64,000 nucleotides of DNA from Vreelandella songnenensis. GTDB lineage: Bacteria > Pseudomonadota > Gammaproteobacteria > Pseudomonadales > Halomonadaceae. Numbering within the stretch: the first letter of the stretch is position 1; every line of letters starts with the position of its first letter. Both the position numbers and the translations under genes were made by a program. The notes beneath the pieces were generated by a model. It saw nothing but the letters and a program-made list of their open reading frames with translations. It had not been told where the DNA came from and searched no databases. The stretch is taken from the NCBI RefSeq assembly GCF_003002925.1, contig NZ_PVTK01000007.1, forward strand, positions 153,383 to 217,382. Direction: 5' to 3'. Of the stretch, positions 43,304 through 52,181 are shown in pieces.

Positions 43304-44042
43304 GATAAATGTCCTGATTCTTGGGGGTACGAGTGAGGCCAGCGCCCTGGCTTGCGCCATAAGCAAGCGCGGTATTGCCGCCATCTTCAGCTATGCAGGC
43401 CGCGTCAAGGCGCCTAAAGCGCAGCCGCTGCCCACCCGCGTGGGCGGTTTTGGCGGCGCCGAGGGTTTGGCGGCTTTTATCACCCAGCAGCGCATTACCC
43501 ATATTGTCGATGCGACCCACCCATTTGCCTCACAAATGAGCCTTAACGTGCTGGCCGCCGCCCGGCAAACCGGCGTACCGGCGATTGCCCTGACGCGCCC
43601 GGCATGGCGGCGTGGCGCTCATGATGACTGGCAGCACGTCGCGAGTATCGAAGCGGCGGCAAGCGCCCTGGAAGGCCCGCCCCAGCGCGTACTGCTCGCC
43701 ATTGGCCGCATGCACCTGGCCGCGTTCACCGCCAGGCCCCAGCACCACTATGTGCTTCGCCTGGTGGATGCCCCCACCGCCCCGCAACCGCTTGCCCACT
43801 TCACCACCACCGTGGATAGAGGCCCCTTCACCCTGGAAGGCGATTTAGCCCTGCTCAAGCACCAGCGAATCGAGCGCATCGTGTGCAAGAACGCCGGCGG
43901 CGACGGCGCCCGCGCCAAGCTCGATGCCGCCCGCGCGCTGGGCGTGCCGGTCATCATGGTTGACCGCCCCCAGCTTCCCGCCCGGCTTGAAGTGCATGGC
44001 GTCGATGAGGTGCTGGCCTGGCTTGACGATTCACGACGCTGA
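43302..44042 (+). CDS. cobK: Precorrin-6A reductase CobK
   Basis: NADPH-dependent reduction of precorrin-6A to precorrin-6B; 246 residues. N-terminal VLILGGTSEASALA binds the nucleotide. ATHPFASQMSLNVLAAA is the conserved CobK/CbiJ motif, and CKNAGGDGARAKLDAARALG and MVDRP in the C-terminal half match it too. It is the only plus-strand gene of the biosynthetic cluster. Its ATG overlaps the ATG of cobL, and its last 12 bases overlap the end of cobJ. Its promoter would have to lie inside cobL. Confidence 0.92.
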   Translation: MINVLILGGTSEASALACAISKRGIAAIFSYAGRVKAPKAQPLPTRVGGFGGAEGLAAFITQQRITHIVDATHPFASQMSLNVLAAARQTGVPAIALTRPAWRRGAHDDWQHVASIEAAASALEGPPQRVLLAIGRMHLAAFTARPQHHYVLRLVDAPTAPQPLAHFTTTVDRGPFTLEGDLALLKHQRIERIVCKNAGGDGARAKLDAARALGVPVIMVDRPQLPARLEVHGVDEVLAWLDDSRR

Positions 44043-44780
44043 GCGCGGGGTATACACCAGCGGCGCGCCACTGCGTTCGATCAACCGCGTTTGCCGGGAG
44101 CCAACGATCACCAGCGTGCGCATATCGGCCATGTCTGGCGTGGCCTCACCCAGCGTCGTCACGCGGATAGACTCGTTTGGGGTGGACACCGCCCGGGCGA
44201 AGATGATCACGCGCTCGGGCTCGCACGCTTCGCGCAGTACGTCCAGGGTGCGTTCAAACCCCACCGGGCGCGATTTGGAGCGCGGGTTGTAGAACGCCAT
44301 GGCAAAGTCGGCCTCCGCCGCCAGGCGCAGGCGCTTTTCGATCAGCGCCCAGGGCTTCAGGTTGTCGGATAGATTGATGCAGCAGAAGTCATGCCCCAGC
44401 GGCGCGCCCGCGCGGGCGCTGGCGGCCAGCATCGCGGAAATCCCCGGCAGTACCTGAATATCAAGCGCCCGCCACGCGGCATCGCCCGCTTCCAATGCTT
44501 CGAATACGGCGCTTGCCATGGCAAACACGCCGGGGTCGCCGGAAGACACCACCACTACTCGGCGGCCCTCGTGCGCCATGCGCAGCGCGGCCTCGGCACG
44601 GCGAATCTCCTCGCGGTTGTCCGAGCCGTGGCGGGTCAGGCCCTCGCGCGGGGCGACGCGCTCGACGTAGGGCACGTAGCCCACCACGTCCGTGGCCTGG
44701 TCGAGCGCGGCCGTGACTTCCGGGGTAATCATCGATTCCGCCCCCGGCCCCAGCCCGACGATTTTGACCCAGCCGCTCAT
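44031..44780 (-). CDS. cobJ: Precorrin-3B C17-methyltransferase CobJ
   Basis: Ring-contraction enzyme of 249 residues: SAM-dependent methylation of precorrin-3B at C17, giving precorrin-4. VKIVGLGPGAESMITPE at the N-terminus, DVVGYVPYVERV, VVVSSGDPGVFAMASAV, LPGISAMLAASARAGAPLGHD and FYNPRSKSR are diagnostic. The start overlaps the cobI stop by four bases. The 3' end overlaps the convergent cobK. Confidence 0.94.
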   Translation of the reverse strand: MSGWVKIVGLGPGAESMITPEVTAALDQATDVVGYVPYVERVAPREGLTRHGSDNREEIRRAEAALRMAHEGRRVVVVSSGDPGVFAMASAVFEALEAGDAAWRALDIQVLPGISAMLAASARAGAPLGHDFCCINLSDNLKPWALIEKRLRLAAEADFAMAFYNPRSKSRPVGFERTLDVLREACEPERVIIFARAVSTPNESIRVTTLGEATPDMADMRTLVIVGSRQTRLIERSGAPLVYTPRSAS

Positions 44781-45502
44781 GGGCGCCTCCCGTGTCCGTG
44801 AATCAGCACGATAGAAAAGTACGGCACTTTGTCGCCGGCATCCTTCAGCGGCACCACGCGCTGGTTCTCCATGGCGGCGTACTCGATCAGCCAGGCGTCG
44901 GCCTCGCGCCCGGCACTTTTCAGCGCCCGGCGCAGCTTGTCCAGGTGGCGGCCGATCTTCATCACCACCAGCGCGTCGGTTTGGCGGATGCGCTCGACAA
45001 GTGTGTCTTCCGGCAGTGTCGCCATCGCCACGGTGAGCACGTCATCGCCCCAGGTAATGGGGGTCCCAGAAGCGGTCCACGCCGCGGACATGCCGGTAAT
45101 CCCCGGCACCACGGAAACCGGCACGCGGTTGCGCAAGCGCGTATACAGATGCATGAACGAGCCATAGAAGAACGGGTCACCTTCGCACAGCACGACGACA
45201 TCGCACCCGGCCTCGGTCATCTCGATCAACTGCGCCACGCTGTGTTCGTAAAACGTCGAGAGCAGTTGATTGTAGCGCGGGTCATCGAAGGGAATTTCCG
45301 TGGTGACCGGGTACTCCATGGGCATCTCGACCACGCCGGGCGCCAGCAGGCCCTCGACGATGCTGCGCGCGTGACCACGGCGGCCCTTCTTGCGGAAATA
45401 GGCGATATGCGTCGCACCACGGATCAGCCGGTCGGCGCGCACGCTCATCAGATCCTGGCTGCCGGGCCCGAGGCCCACCCCAAACACGCAACCCTTGCTC
45501 AT
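44777..45502 (-). CDS. cobI: Precorrin-2 C20-methyltransferase CobI
   Basis: SAM-dependent C20 methylation of precorrin-2 to precorrin-3A, 241 residues. FGVGLGPGSQDLMSVRA opens the tetrapyrrole methylase fold; THIAYFRKKGRRGHAR, VVVLCEGDPFFYGSFMHLY and VVPGITGMSAAW follow. The frame continues upstream as a shadow of cobH; the start at 45502 overlaps the cobH stop by four bases. Confidence 0.93.
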   Translation of the reverse strand: MSKGCVFGVGLGPGSQDLMSVRADRLIRGATHIAYFRKKGRRGHARSIVEGLLAPGVVEMPMEYPVTTEIPFDDPRYNQLLSTFYEHSVAQLIEMTEAGCDVVVLCEGDPFFYGSFMHLYTRLRNRVPVSVVPGITGMSAAWTASGTPITWGDDVLTVAMATLPEDTLVERIRQTDALVVMKIGRHLDKLRRALKSAGREADAWLIEYAAMENQRVVPLKDAGDKVPYFSIVLIHGHGRRP

Positions 45503-46128
45503 TCGATACGATCCGCCAGGGCGTTGATGGCGGCCACCGTCACGGCACTGCCGCCCAGGCGCCCACGCACGATGCAGCTGGGAAGCTCGGGCGTGGCAAG
45601 CAGCGCCTCCTTGGACTCCGCCGCGCCTACAAAGCCCACCGGGCAGCCGATGATGGCCGCTGGGCGCGGGCAGTCCGGGTCTTCGAGCATGTTGAGCAGG
45701 TGAAACAGCGCCGTAGGCGCGTTGCCAATCGCCACCACCGCGCCTTCCAGGTGCGGGCGCCACAGTTCGAGCGCCGCCGCCGAGCGGGTGTTGGCCATCT
45801 CAAGGGCAAGCGCGGGGGTGCGCTCGTCATTGAGGGTACAGATAATCGCGTTATCCGCCGGCAGGCGCTTGCGGGTAATGCCTTCGGATACCATGCGCGC
45901 ATCGCACAGAATCGGCGCGTCCGCCTCTAGAGCGGCGCGCGCCTTGTTGACCACGTCATATTGAAAATGGATATGCGCGGCCAGCTCGACAAGCCCCGCG
46001 GCGTGAATCATGCGCACGGCCACGGTCTCTTCCTCTGCAGAAAAGCGGGCAAGCTCGGCCTCGCGGCGGATGATCGCAAAGGACTCCCGGTAAATCGCCG
46101 GGCCGTGGGTTTCATAGGTGTAAGGCAC
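45499..46128 (-). CDS. cobH: Precorrin-8X methylmutase CobH
   Basis: Moves the C11 methyl group to C12, turning precorrin-8X into hydrogenobyrinic acid; 209 residues. The catalytic histidine is His42 in VRMIHAAG. Other hallmarks are CDARMVSEGITRKRLPADN, GNAPTALFHLL and IIGCPVGFVGAAESKEAL. It overlaps the cobG 3' end by 17 bases and cobI by four. Confidence 0.94.
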   Translation of the reverse strand: MPYTYETHGPAIYRESFAIIRREAELARFSAEEETVAVRMIHAAGLVELAAHIHFQYDVVNKARAALEADAPILCDARMVSEGITRKRLPADNAIICTLNDERTPALALEMANTRSAAALELWRPHLEGAVVAIGNAPTALFHLLNMLEDPDCPRPAAIIGCPVGFVGAAESKEALLATPELPSCIVRGRLGGSAVTVAAINALADRIE

Positions 46129-47269
46129 CCAAACTCTCCAGATAAATGAAAACGTCAGACTCGCTCAGCCCGGTAGCCACCGGCGCGCTATCGGCGCGGC
46201 CGTCGATAATGACATCAAAACGCCCGTTGCGGCCGGTCAGGCAAATGGCCGCCGGTTGCCGCCGGGCGCAGCCCTTGGCGCAGCCGGAAATATGCACGCT
46301 GGCGGCGTCCACCTCCTTCAGCCGCTCGGCCAAGGAGTGGGTGGCGACACTCGCCTGCTGGCAAAAAGGCGCGCCGGGGCAGGCGTCCATCACCAGCCGC
46401 GGATCGTCATTCTGAACAATGACCTCGCCAAGTGCTGGCATGGCGGCGGCGCCCGGCTGCTTGATCAGCAGCCTGCGCCAGGGCGTTACCCGCAGGGCGC
46501 TCACCGCCTTCGAGGCGACCAGCGCGCGCAGCGTCTGGGCGCTTACTCGCCCAAACGGCAGGCCGGCCACCACGCCCCCCTCATGCTTGCCAATGGCCAG
46601 TTTCGCGCCGGGCGGGGCCGGGGGCGTATTCGCCACCGCCCAGGCGGGTAGCGGTGCGTGGTGCTTGGCTATACGCCCCACCGCCGCGCCGCCGCTTTGC
46701 ATGAACCAGTGGGTCAGGCGAATCAAGAGCGCCACGGCGGCCTCGGCATCGGTCACCGCCGTGCCCAGCGTGTGGCCCTCCAGGCGCACCAGCAGGCCAC
46801 CGTCTGCCGAGCGCTCGATGCGAAAATCCGCGGGGCTATCGCGCAGCACCGGCGCGGCGCCCGCGTCGATGGCGATACCTACCTTGGCGGGCATTTCGGC
46901 AAGTTCCGCGCCCCGTGCCTGCAACTGCCGGGCGATGGTGTGGGTGGCGTCCCCCGCTTGCCACGCCGGGGCCAGCATCAGTTGGGGCTGGCGTTCGGCC
47001 TCACTGCTGTCGCTCACCAGCTGATGCTCGATGAGAAACGCCATCAGCGGTGGCCAGCTGGCCTCGGTCACGCCGCGCAGCTGAATATTGGCCCGGCGGG
47101 TCAGTTCGAGCAAACCGCTGCCGAAGCGCTCGGCGGCCTCACACAGCGCCAGTGCCTGTATGCGGGTCAGCTCGCCCAGCGGCGGGCGCACGCGCACAAG
47201 CCAGCCGTCACCGGTGGCCATTGGCCGCCAGGCGCCGGGGCACCAGCCCTTTACTTGCGGCTCGCTCAT
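46112..47269 (-). CDS. cobG: Precorrin-3B synthase CobG
   Basis: Oxygen-dependent monooxygenase of the aerobic pathway (precorrin-3A to precorrin-3B), 385 residues, related to sulfite reductases. The nitrite/sulfite reductase ferredoxin-like halves are visible (GDGWLVRVRPPLGELT at the start). The [4Fe-4S]/cofactor cysteines are in DACPGAPFCQQ and SGCAKGCARR. Its presence, with CobF and CobE, places this cluster in the O2-requiring route. It overlaps cobN by four bases. Confidence 0.92.
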   Translation of the reverse strand: MSEPQVKGWCPGAWRPMATGDGWLVRVRPPLGELTRIQALALCEAAERFGSGLLELTRRANIQLRGVTEASWPPLMAFLIEHQLVSDSSEAERQPQLMLAPAWQAGDATHTIARQLQARGAELAEMPAKVGIAIDAGAAPVLRDSPADFRIERSADGGLLVRLEGHTLGTAVTDAEAAVALLIRLTHWFMQSGGAAVGRIAKHHAPLPAWAVANTPPAPPGAKLAIGKHEGGVVAGLPFGRVSAQTLRALVASKAVSALRVTPWRRLLIKQPGAAAMPALGEVIVQNDDPRLVMDACPGAPFCQQASVATHSLAERLKEVDAASVHISGCAKGCARRQPAAICLTGRNGRFDVIIDGRADSAPVATGLSESDVFIYLESLGALHL

Positions 47270-50200
47270 GGGCCGCCCCGCTCTCGGGCTTCGTCCATTT
47301 CCAGCAGCAGGTCTTCAAGGGCGGCGCCGTGTTCGCCGGGCGCCTGCCACATGCCGCGCTGGGCGGCTTCCAGCAGGCGCTCGGCCATCTCTTCAAGGGC
47401 TGCCGGGTTGTGGTCGCGCAAAAACTGCTGGTTGGCGGGGTCGAGCACCAAGGCGTCGCTGACCTGGGCGTACTGGTAGTCGGCCACCAGGTCGGTGGTC
47501 GCGTCATAGGCAAACAGGTAATCCACCGTGGCGGCCATTTCAAACGCGCCTTTATAGCCGTGTTCGCGCATGGCGTTGATCCACTTGGGGTTGAGCACCC
47601 GCGAGCGGATCACCCGGGCAAGCTCTTCTTGCAGCGTGCGAATCCTGGGTACCGCCGGGTTGGCGTGGTCCGCGTGGTAGATCACCGGCGCCTGACCGGC
47701 AAGCGCCCGGCTGGCATTGGCCATGCCGCCCTGAAAGGCGTAGTAGCTGTTGGAATCGAGGATATCGTGCTCGCGGTTATCCTGGTTCTGCATTACGGCG
47801 TCCAGCCCCTGAAGCTGCTGCTCGAAGGCGCCTCGCGCGGCGGTGCCGGAATCCGCAAACTGGCCGTAGGCGTAGGCCCCGGCGCCCAGGTAGGCCTCGG
47901 CCAGGTCATCGGCATTTTCCCAGCTGCGGTTCTCGATCAGCCGGTTAAGGCCCGCGCCGTACTCGCCGGGCTTGCTGCCGAAAATGCGATAGCGGGCTTC
48001 TTGCGCCGCCTGCTCGGCGCTCAGGCCTTCGTCTTGCAGCGTTTTCTGGCGCGCCATCACCGCCTGGCGGATGGTATTGCTGTCGCCGGGCTCTTCAAAG
48101 CTCGCCACCGCCTGCACGGCGGCATCGAACAGGCGGATCACATTGGGGAACGCATCGCGGAAGAAGCCGGACACCCGCAGCGTCACATCCACCCGCGGGC
48201 GGTTCAGCAGCATCGAAGGAATCACGTCGAAATCGATCACCCGCTGGGAGCCCAGCGACCACTTGGGCCTCACGCCCATCAGCGCAAAGGCCTGGGCGAT
48301 GTCGTCGCCGCCGGTGCGCATGGTGGCGGTGCCCCAGATGGAGAGCCCCAGCCGGCGCGGGTAGTCGCCGTTATCCTGCAGGTAGCGCTCGACGAACGCC
48401 TGGGCGGACTTTTCGCCCAAGCGCCAGGCGGCGGGCGATGGAATCGAGCGGTTGTCCACGCTGAAGAAGTTGCGCCCGGTGGGCAGCGTGTCCAGCCGCC
48501 CGCGGCTGGGGGCGCCGCTGGGGCCGGCGGGTACGAAAAGCCCGTCAAGGCCATCGAGCAGGGACTGAATTTCCAGCGACACGCCGCGCTGCATGGTCGC
48601 CCACAGCGTGCGGGCAAAGCGCAGCTGCTCCGCCGTGGCGGGGAAATGGGGGGTAAGCGCTTCAAGGGGGCGGTCCCCCAGCACGTACTCATTGACCCAG
48701 TGCTCGGCCAGAAGCTCCAGGCGCTCGCGGGTGTCCGCGCCGGTGCGCCAGGGGGCATCCAGCTGCTCGGCGAGAATAGCGGGCCTGGCGCCCTGCCACG
48801 GCTCGCTGCCAGCGGCCAGCGGGTCGATATCGAGGGCCAGGTCGCGGGCCAGATTGTGTAGCAGGCCGCGGCTTGCCACGCCCTCGCCTCTTGGCAGGCG
48901 CAGCAGCGCCACCAGTGTGCCCGCGCGTTTTTCACGCGGCGGCGGCGTGCCCAGAATGTGCAGGCCGTGGCGGATCTGGGCTTCCTTGATATCGCACAGG
49001 AAGGTATCCAGGGCGTTGAGTATCTCGGCCTCGCACTCACCGTTCACCGCATGGGCGAGTTCCCGGTCGATGCCGGTGTCGCGCAGGTGCGCAAGAATCT
49101 GGCTGCGAATCAGCGCCTCGCGCCGCGGGTCCATATCCAGCGCCTGGTAGTACTCGTCACACAGCGCCTCCAACTCGGCCATGGGGCCGTACAGTTCGGC
49201 GCGGGCCAGCGGCGGCATCAGGTGGTCGATGATCACCGCCTGGCTTCTGCGCTTGGCTTGTGCCCCTTCGCCGGGGTCGTTGACGATGAACGGATAGAAG
49301 TGCGGCAGCGGCCCCAGCGCAATATCCGGCCAGCACTCGGCGCTGAGCGCAGTGCTCTTGCCCGGCAGCCACTCGAGGTTGCCGTGCTTGCCCACGTGAA
49401 TCACCGCGTCTACCCGGTAGTGTTCGCGCAGCCACAGGTAGAACGCCAGATAGCTGTGCGGCGGCGCCAGCTCCATATCGTGGTAGGACTGGGTCAGGTC
49501 CTCGATAAAGTCGCGCTCGGGCTGAATGCCTACAAAGGTGTCCCCAAGGCGGATACCCGAGATCATCAGCCGCCCCTGGCGGCACTTGGGGTCGTCTTGC
49601 GGCGCGCCCCAGCGCGTCCAGATGGTGTTCTTGAGCGTAGCGGGCAGGGTTTGAAACCAGGCCAGATACTCCTCAACACTGATGCTTTGCCAGCAGGCGC
49701 GCTGATCGAGGCTGCCGTGGTCGTTGGTGACCGCGCCTTGCAACCGGCGGATCAGCTCGTCGCCGTCCGCGGGCAGCTCGTCCACCGGGTAGCCGGCACC
49801 CTGCAGGGCGCTCAGGATATTCAGCGTCGAGGCGGGCGTATCCAGCCCTACCCCGTTGCCGATGCGCCCGTCGCGGTTGGGGTAGTTGGCCATGACCAGG
49901 GCGATGCGTTTTTGCGCGTTGGGCGTTTCACGCAGCCAGCAGTAGCGCCGGCCAAGCTTTGCAACGAACGCCGCACGCTCCGGGTGCAGCGCGTGGTGAG
50001 TAATCGAGAGCTGGCAGCGCTCGTTAAAAAAGGCCTCGGCCTTGAAGCCCACGGCCCGGGTGATCACCCGCCCGTCCATTTCCGGCAGCACGATCTGCAT
50101 CGCCACATCGCGGCTGTGCAGCCCGGCGGCCATGCCCTGCCAGTCCTCCACCGTGCTGCTGGCCAGCATCGCCTGAAGCACCACGGGCCGGCCGATGAAC

Positions 50201-51081
50201 AGGCTGTGCATTTCATCGCCCAGTCCATCGGTTTCATCGGCGTTGCGGTTCACCGAAAAGCTGGTGGTGTTGATGATCAGCGAGGCGCCGGTCTGCTCGA
50301 TGAGATGATTGGCAAACTCGATGCACGGCCCCTCTTTCAGTGAGGCCACGGCCACCGCCAGCGGCGCCAGCCCTTCGGCCTCAAGTGCGGCCAGCATGCC
50401 GTCGATCACGCCGGTGTTGGCGCCCTGCAAATGGCTGCGGTAGAACAGCAGCAGGCACACCGGCCGGTTGCCTTCATACTGCTTGCGCCACTCGCTGAGG
50501 CTGGCCGCCGGGCGGGTTGGGCCGTCCTCTTGAGGCGCGTAAATCACTGCCGCCGGAATCACCTTGGGCTCCTGCCAGGCAAACGCACGGCTTAGGCAGT
50601 GGCTGGCAATAAAGCGCAAAAGCCCTTCGGCGTTATCTACGCCGCCTTCACGCAGGTAGCGCCACACGCGGTAGGCGTCATCGAAGCCGATGCTCGAGTC
50701 TTCCAGCAGCGCGTCATCCGGCGCGTCGCAGCCCGGCACCAGAATCAGCTGGCGCTCCGGCTTCGCCGCCGCCCAGGCCAGCAGGCGCTCATGACCATAC
50801 TGCCAGTAGCCCTTGCCACCTAACAGCGACACCACCACCAACCGGGCCTTTTCCAGCACCCGATCTTCGTAGAGATCATACGCCGCCGGCTTGATCAGGT
50901 TCATCCAGTTGGCCAGGCGCACCGAGGGGTACGCCTCCCCCAACCGCTCGGCGGCCTGAGCCAGCGCCGAAAGATTGCTGTCGGCGGCGGAGAGAATGAC
51001 GATCTCGGCGGGGCTTTGTTGAAGATCGACGATGCCTTCATCGTCGACAAAGCCTCCGGGCTTGGCGGCAAATAGATGCAT
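47266..51081 (-). CDS. cobN: Cobaltochelatase subunit CobN
   Basis: Large chelatase subunit of 1271 residues, normal for CobN, which inserts Co2+ into hydrogenobyrinic acid a,c-diamide with ATP-hydrolysing partners. Recognisable segments include an N-terminal LSAADSNLSALA strand, NTTSFSVNRNADETDGLG, NYPNRDGRIGNGVGLDTPAS, HVGKHGNLEWLPGK and FSVDNRSIPSPAAW, then WGTATMRTGGDDIAQAFALM. The AAA/VWA partner is the fused ChlI-ChlD gene at the head of the operon. It overlaps cobW by one base and cobG by four. Confidence 0.95.
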   Translation of the reverse strand: MHLFAAKPGGFVDDEGIVDLQQSPAEIVILSAADSNLSALAQAAERLGEAYPSVRLANWMNLIKPAAYDLYEDRVLEKARLVVVSLLGGKGYWQYGHERLLAWAAAKPERQLILVPGCDAPDDALLEDSSIGFDDAYRVWRYLREGGVDNAEGLLRFIASHCLSRAFAWQEPKVIPAAVIYAPQEDGPTRPAASLSEWRKQYEGNRPVCLLLFYRSHLQGANTGVIDGMLAALEAEGLAPLAVAVASLKEGPCIEFANHLIEQTGASLIINTTSFSVNRNADETDGLGDEMHSLFIGRPVVLQAMLASSTVEDWQGMAAGLHSRDVAMQIVLPEMDGRVITRAVGFKAEAFFNERCQLSITHHALHPERAAFVAKLGRRYCWLRETPNAQKRIALVMANYPNRDGRIGNGVGLDTPASTLNILSALQGAGYPVDELPADGDELIRRLQGAVTNDHGSLDQRACWQSISVEEYLAWFQTLPATLKNTIWTRWGAPQDDPKCRQGRLMISGIRLGDTFVGIQPERDFIEDLTQSYHDMELAPPHSYLAFYLWLREHYRVDAVIHVGKHGNLEWLPGKSTALSAECWPDIALGPLPHFYPFIVNDPGEGAQAKRRSQAVIIDHLMPPLARAELYGPMAELEALCDEYYQALDMDPRREALIRSQILAHLRDTGIDRELAHAVNGECEAEILNALDTFLCDIKEAQIRHGLHILGTPPPREKRAGTLVALLRLPRGEGVASRGLLHNLARDLALDIDPLAAGSEPWQGARPAILAEQLDAPWRTGADTRERLELLAEHWVNEYVLGDRPLEALTPHFPATAEQLRFARTLWATMQRGVSLEIQSLLDGLDGLFVPAGPSGAPSRGRLDTLPTGRNFFSVDNRSIPSPAAWRLGEKSAQAFVERYLQDNGDYPRRLGLSIWGTATMRTGGDDIAQAFALMGVRPKWSLGSQRVIDFDVIPSMLLNRPRVDVTLRVSGFFRDAFPNVIRLFDAAVQAVASFEEPGDSNTIRQAVMARQKTLQDEGLSAEQAAQEARYRIFGSKPGEYGAGLNRLIENRSWENADDLAEAYLGAGAYAYGQFADSGTAARGAFEQQLQGLDAVMQNQDNREHDILDSNSYYAFQGGMANASRALAGQAPVIYHADHANPAVPRIRTLQEELARVIRSRVLNPKWINAMREHGYKGAFEMAATVDYLFAYDATTDLVADYQYAQVSDALVLDPANQQFLRDHNPAALEEMAERLLEAAQRGMWQAPGEHGAALEDLLLEMDEARERGGP

Positions 51082-52181
51082 TAAGGTGTCGCCGCAGTCT
51101 CGGCAGCAGCCAGCGCCTCGTGCAGCTCGGTGCTATCAAGCCCGCGGCCGATAAATACCAGCTGGGTCTGGCGCGGCTCGTCCTCGCGCCATAGCCGGTC
51201 GAAGTAGCCCTCAAGACGCTCACCCACCGCCTGAATCACCCGGCGCATGGGCTTGCCGGGGATAGCGGCAAAGCCCTTGGCGCGGTAGATCTCGTGGCTT
51301 TTCAGCAGCGCCTGCAGGTTGCTTTCAAGGGCGGTGGCGTCTACTTCGCCCAGGGTAATCACGCAGGAATCGAAGTGGTCGTGGGCGTGGTCGTGGTGCG
51401 CGCCTTCGGCGTGGTGCTTGTCGTGATGATTGGTAATCTTGTCGATATGCGCTTCACTGGCGGCGCCAATGCCCATCAGGGCTTCCAGCTGGGCCGTATC
51501 AGTGGCCTGGGTCTGGTCGATAAACAGCGTCTTGACCGAGGCCGGTACCCGCGCCTGCACCAGCGCTTCCACCCGGGCCTTTTCATCGACACTCAGCAGA
51601 TCGGTTTTGGTCACCAGGACTAAATCCGCCGCGCTTAACTGATCATCAAGAAGCTCTTGCAGGCTGGGGTCATGGTCCAGGCTGTCATCCGCCAGACGCT
51701 GGGCGGCGACCTTGGCTTCGTCGCTGGCAAAGCGCCCGGCGGCCACGGCGGGGCCGTCGATCACGGTAATGATGGCATCCACGGTGCAGTGCTGGCGGAC
51801 GTCCGGCCAGTTGAACGCCTGCACCAAGGGTTTTGGCAGCGCCAGGCCGCTGGTCTCGATCAGGATATGGTCGATATCGCCACGCCGCTCGACGAGCTTT
51901 TTCATCACCGGCAGAAATTCCTCTTCCACGGTGCAGCAGATACAGCCGTTGGCGAGTTCATAGATGCCGTCGTCCCCTTCGAGCGCCTGGCCTTCACCGG
52001 GCTCACAGTCGAGGGCGCAGCTGCGCAGCAGGCTGGAGTCGATATCCTGCTCGCCGAATTCGTTGACGATCACGGCGATCCGTTTGCCGGTGATCTGGCG
52101 CAGGATATTGGCAAGCAGCGTGGTCTTGCCGCTACCCAGAAAGCCGGTCACAACCGTGGCGGGAATTTTATTTAACTGCAT
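51081..52181 (-). CDS. cobW: CobW-family GTP-binding metallochaperone
   Basis: G3E-family GTPase of 366 residues thought to deliver cobalt to the chelatase. Walker A GFLGSGKTT is at residues 12-20. The metal-binding CxCC motif is ANGCICCTVEEEF (about 80), the guanine motif is VTKTDL, and a His-rich insert (NHHDKHHAEGAHHDHAHDHF, about 250-270) probably binds metal. The start at 52181 (MQLNKIPATV) is preferred over a frame start five codons upstream, with GAGGA about nine bases before it. It overlaps cobB by 14 bases and cobN by one. Confidence 0.93.
   Translation of the reverse strand: MQLNKIPATVVTGFLGSGKTTLLANILRQITGKRIAVIVNEFGEQDIDSSLLRSCALDCEPGEGQALEGDDGIYELANGCICCTVEEEFLPVMKKLVERRGDIDHILIETSGLALPKPLVQAFNWPDVRQHCTVDAIITVIDGPAVAAGRFASDEAKVAAQRLADDSLDHDPSLQELLDDQLSAADLVLVTKTDLLSVDEKARVEALVQARVPASVKTLFIDQTQATDTAQLEALMGIGAASEAHIDKITNHHDKHHAEGAHHDHAHDHFDSCVITLGEVDATALESNLQALLKSHEIYRAKGFAAIPGKPMRRVIQAVGERLEGYFDRLWREDEPRQTQLVFIGRGLDSTELHEALAAAETAATP

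Noticed and set aside
47050..48861. 603-codon open frame antisense to cobN and cobG
   Set aside because: Low-complexity Gly/His/Arg-rich translation opposite two intact genes; shadow frame.
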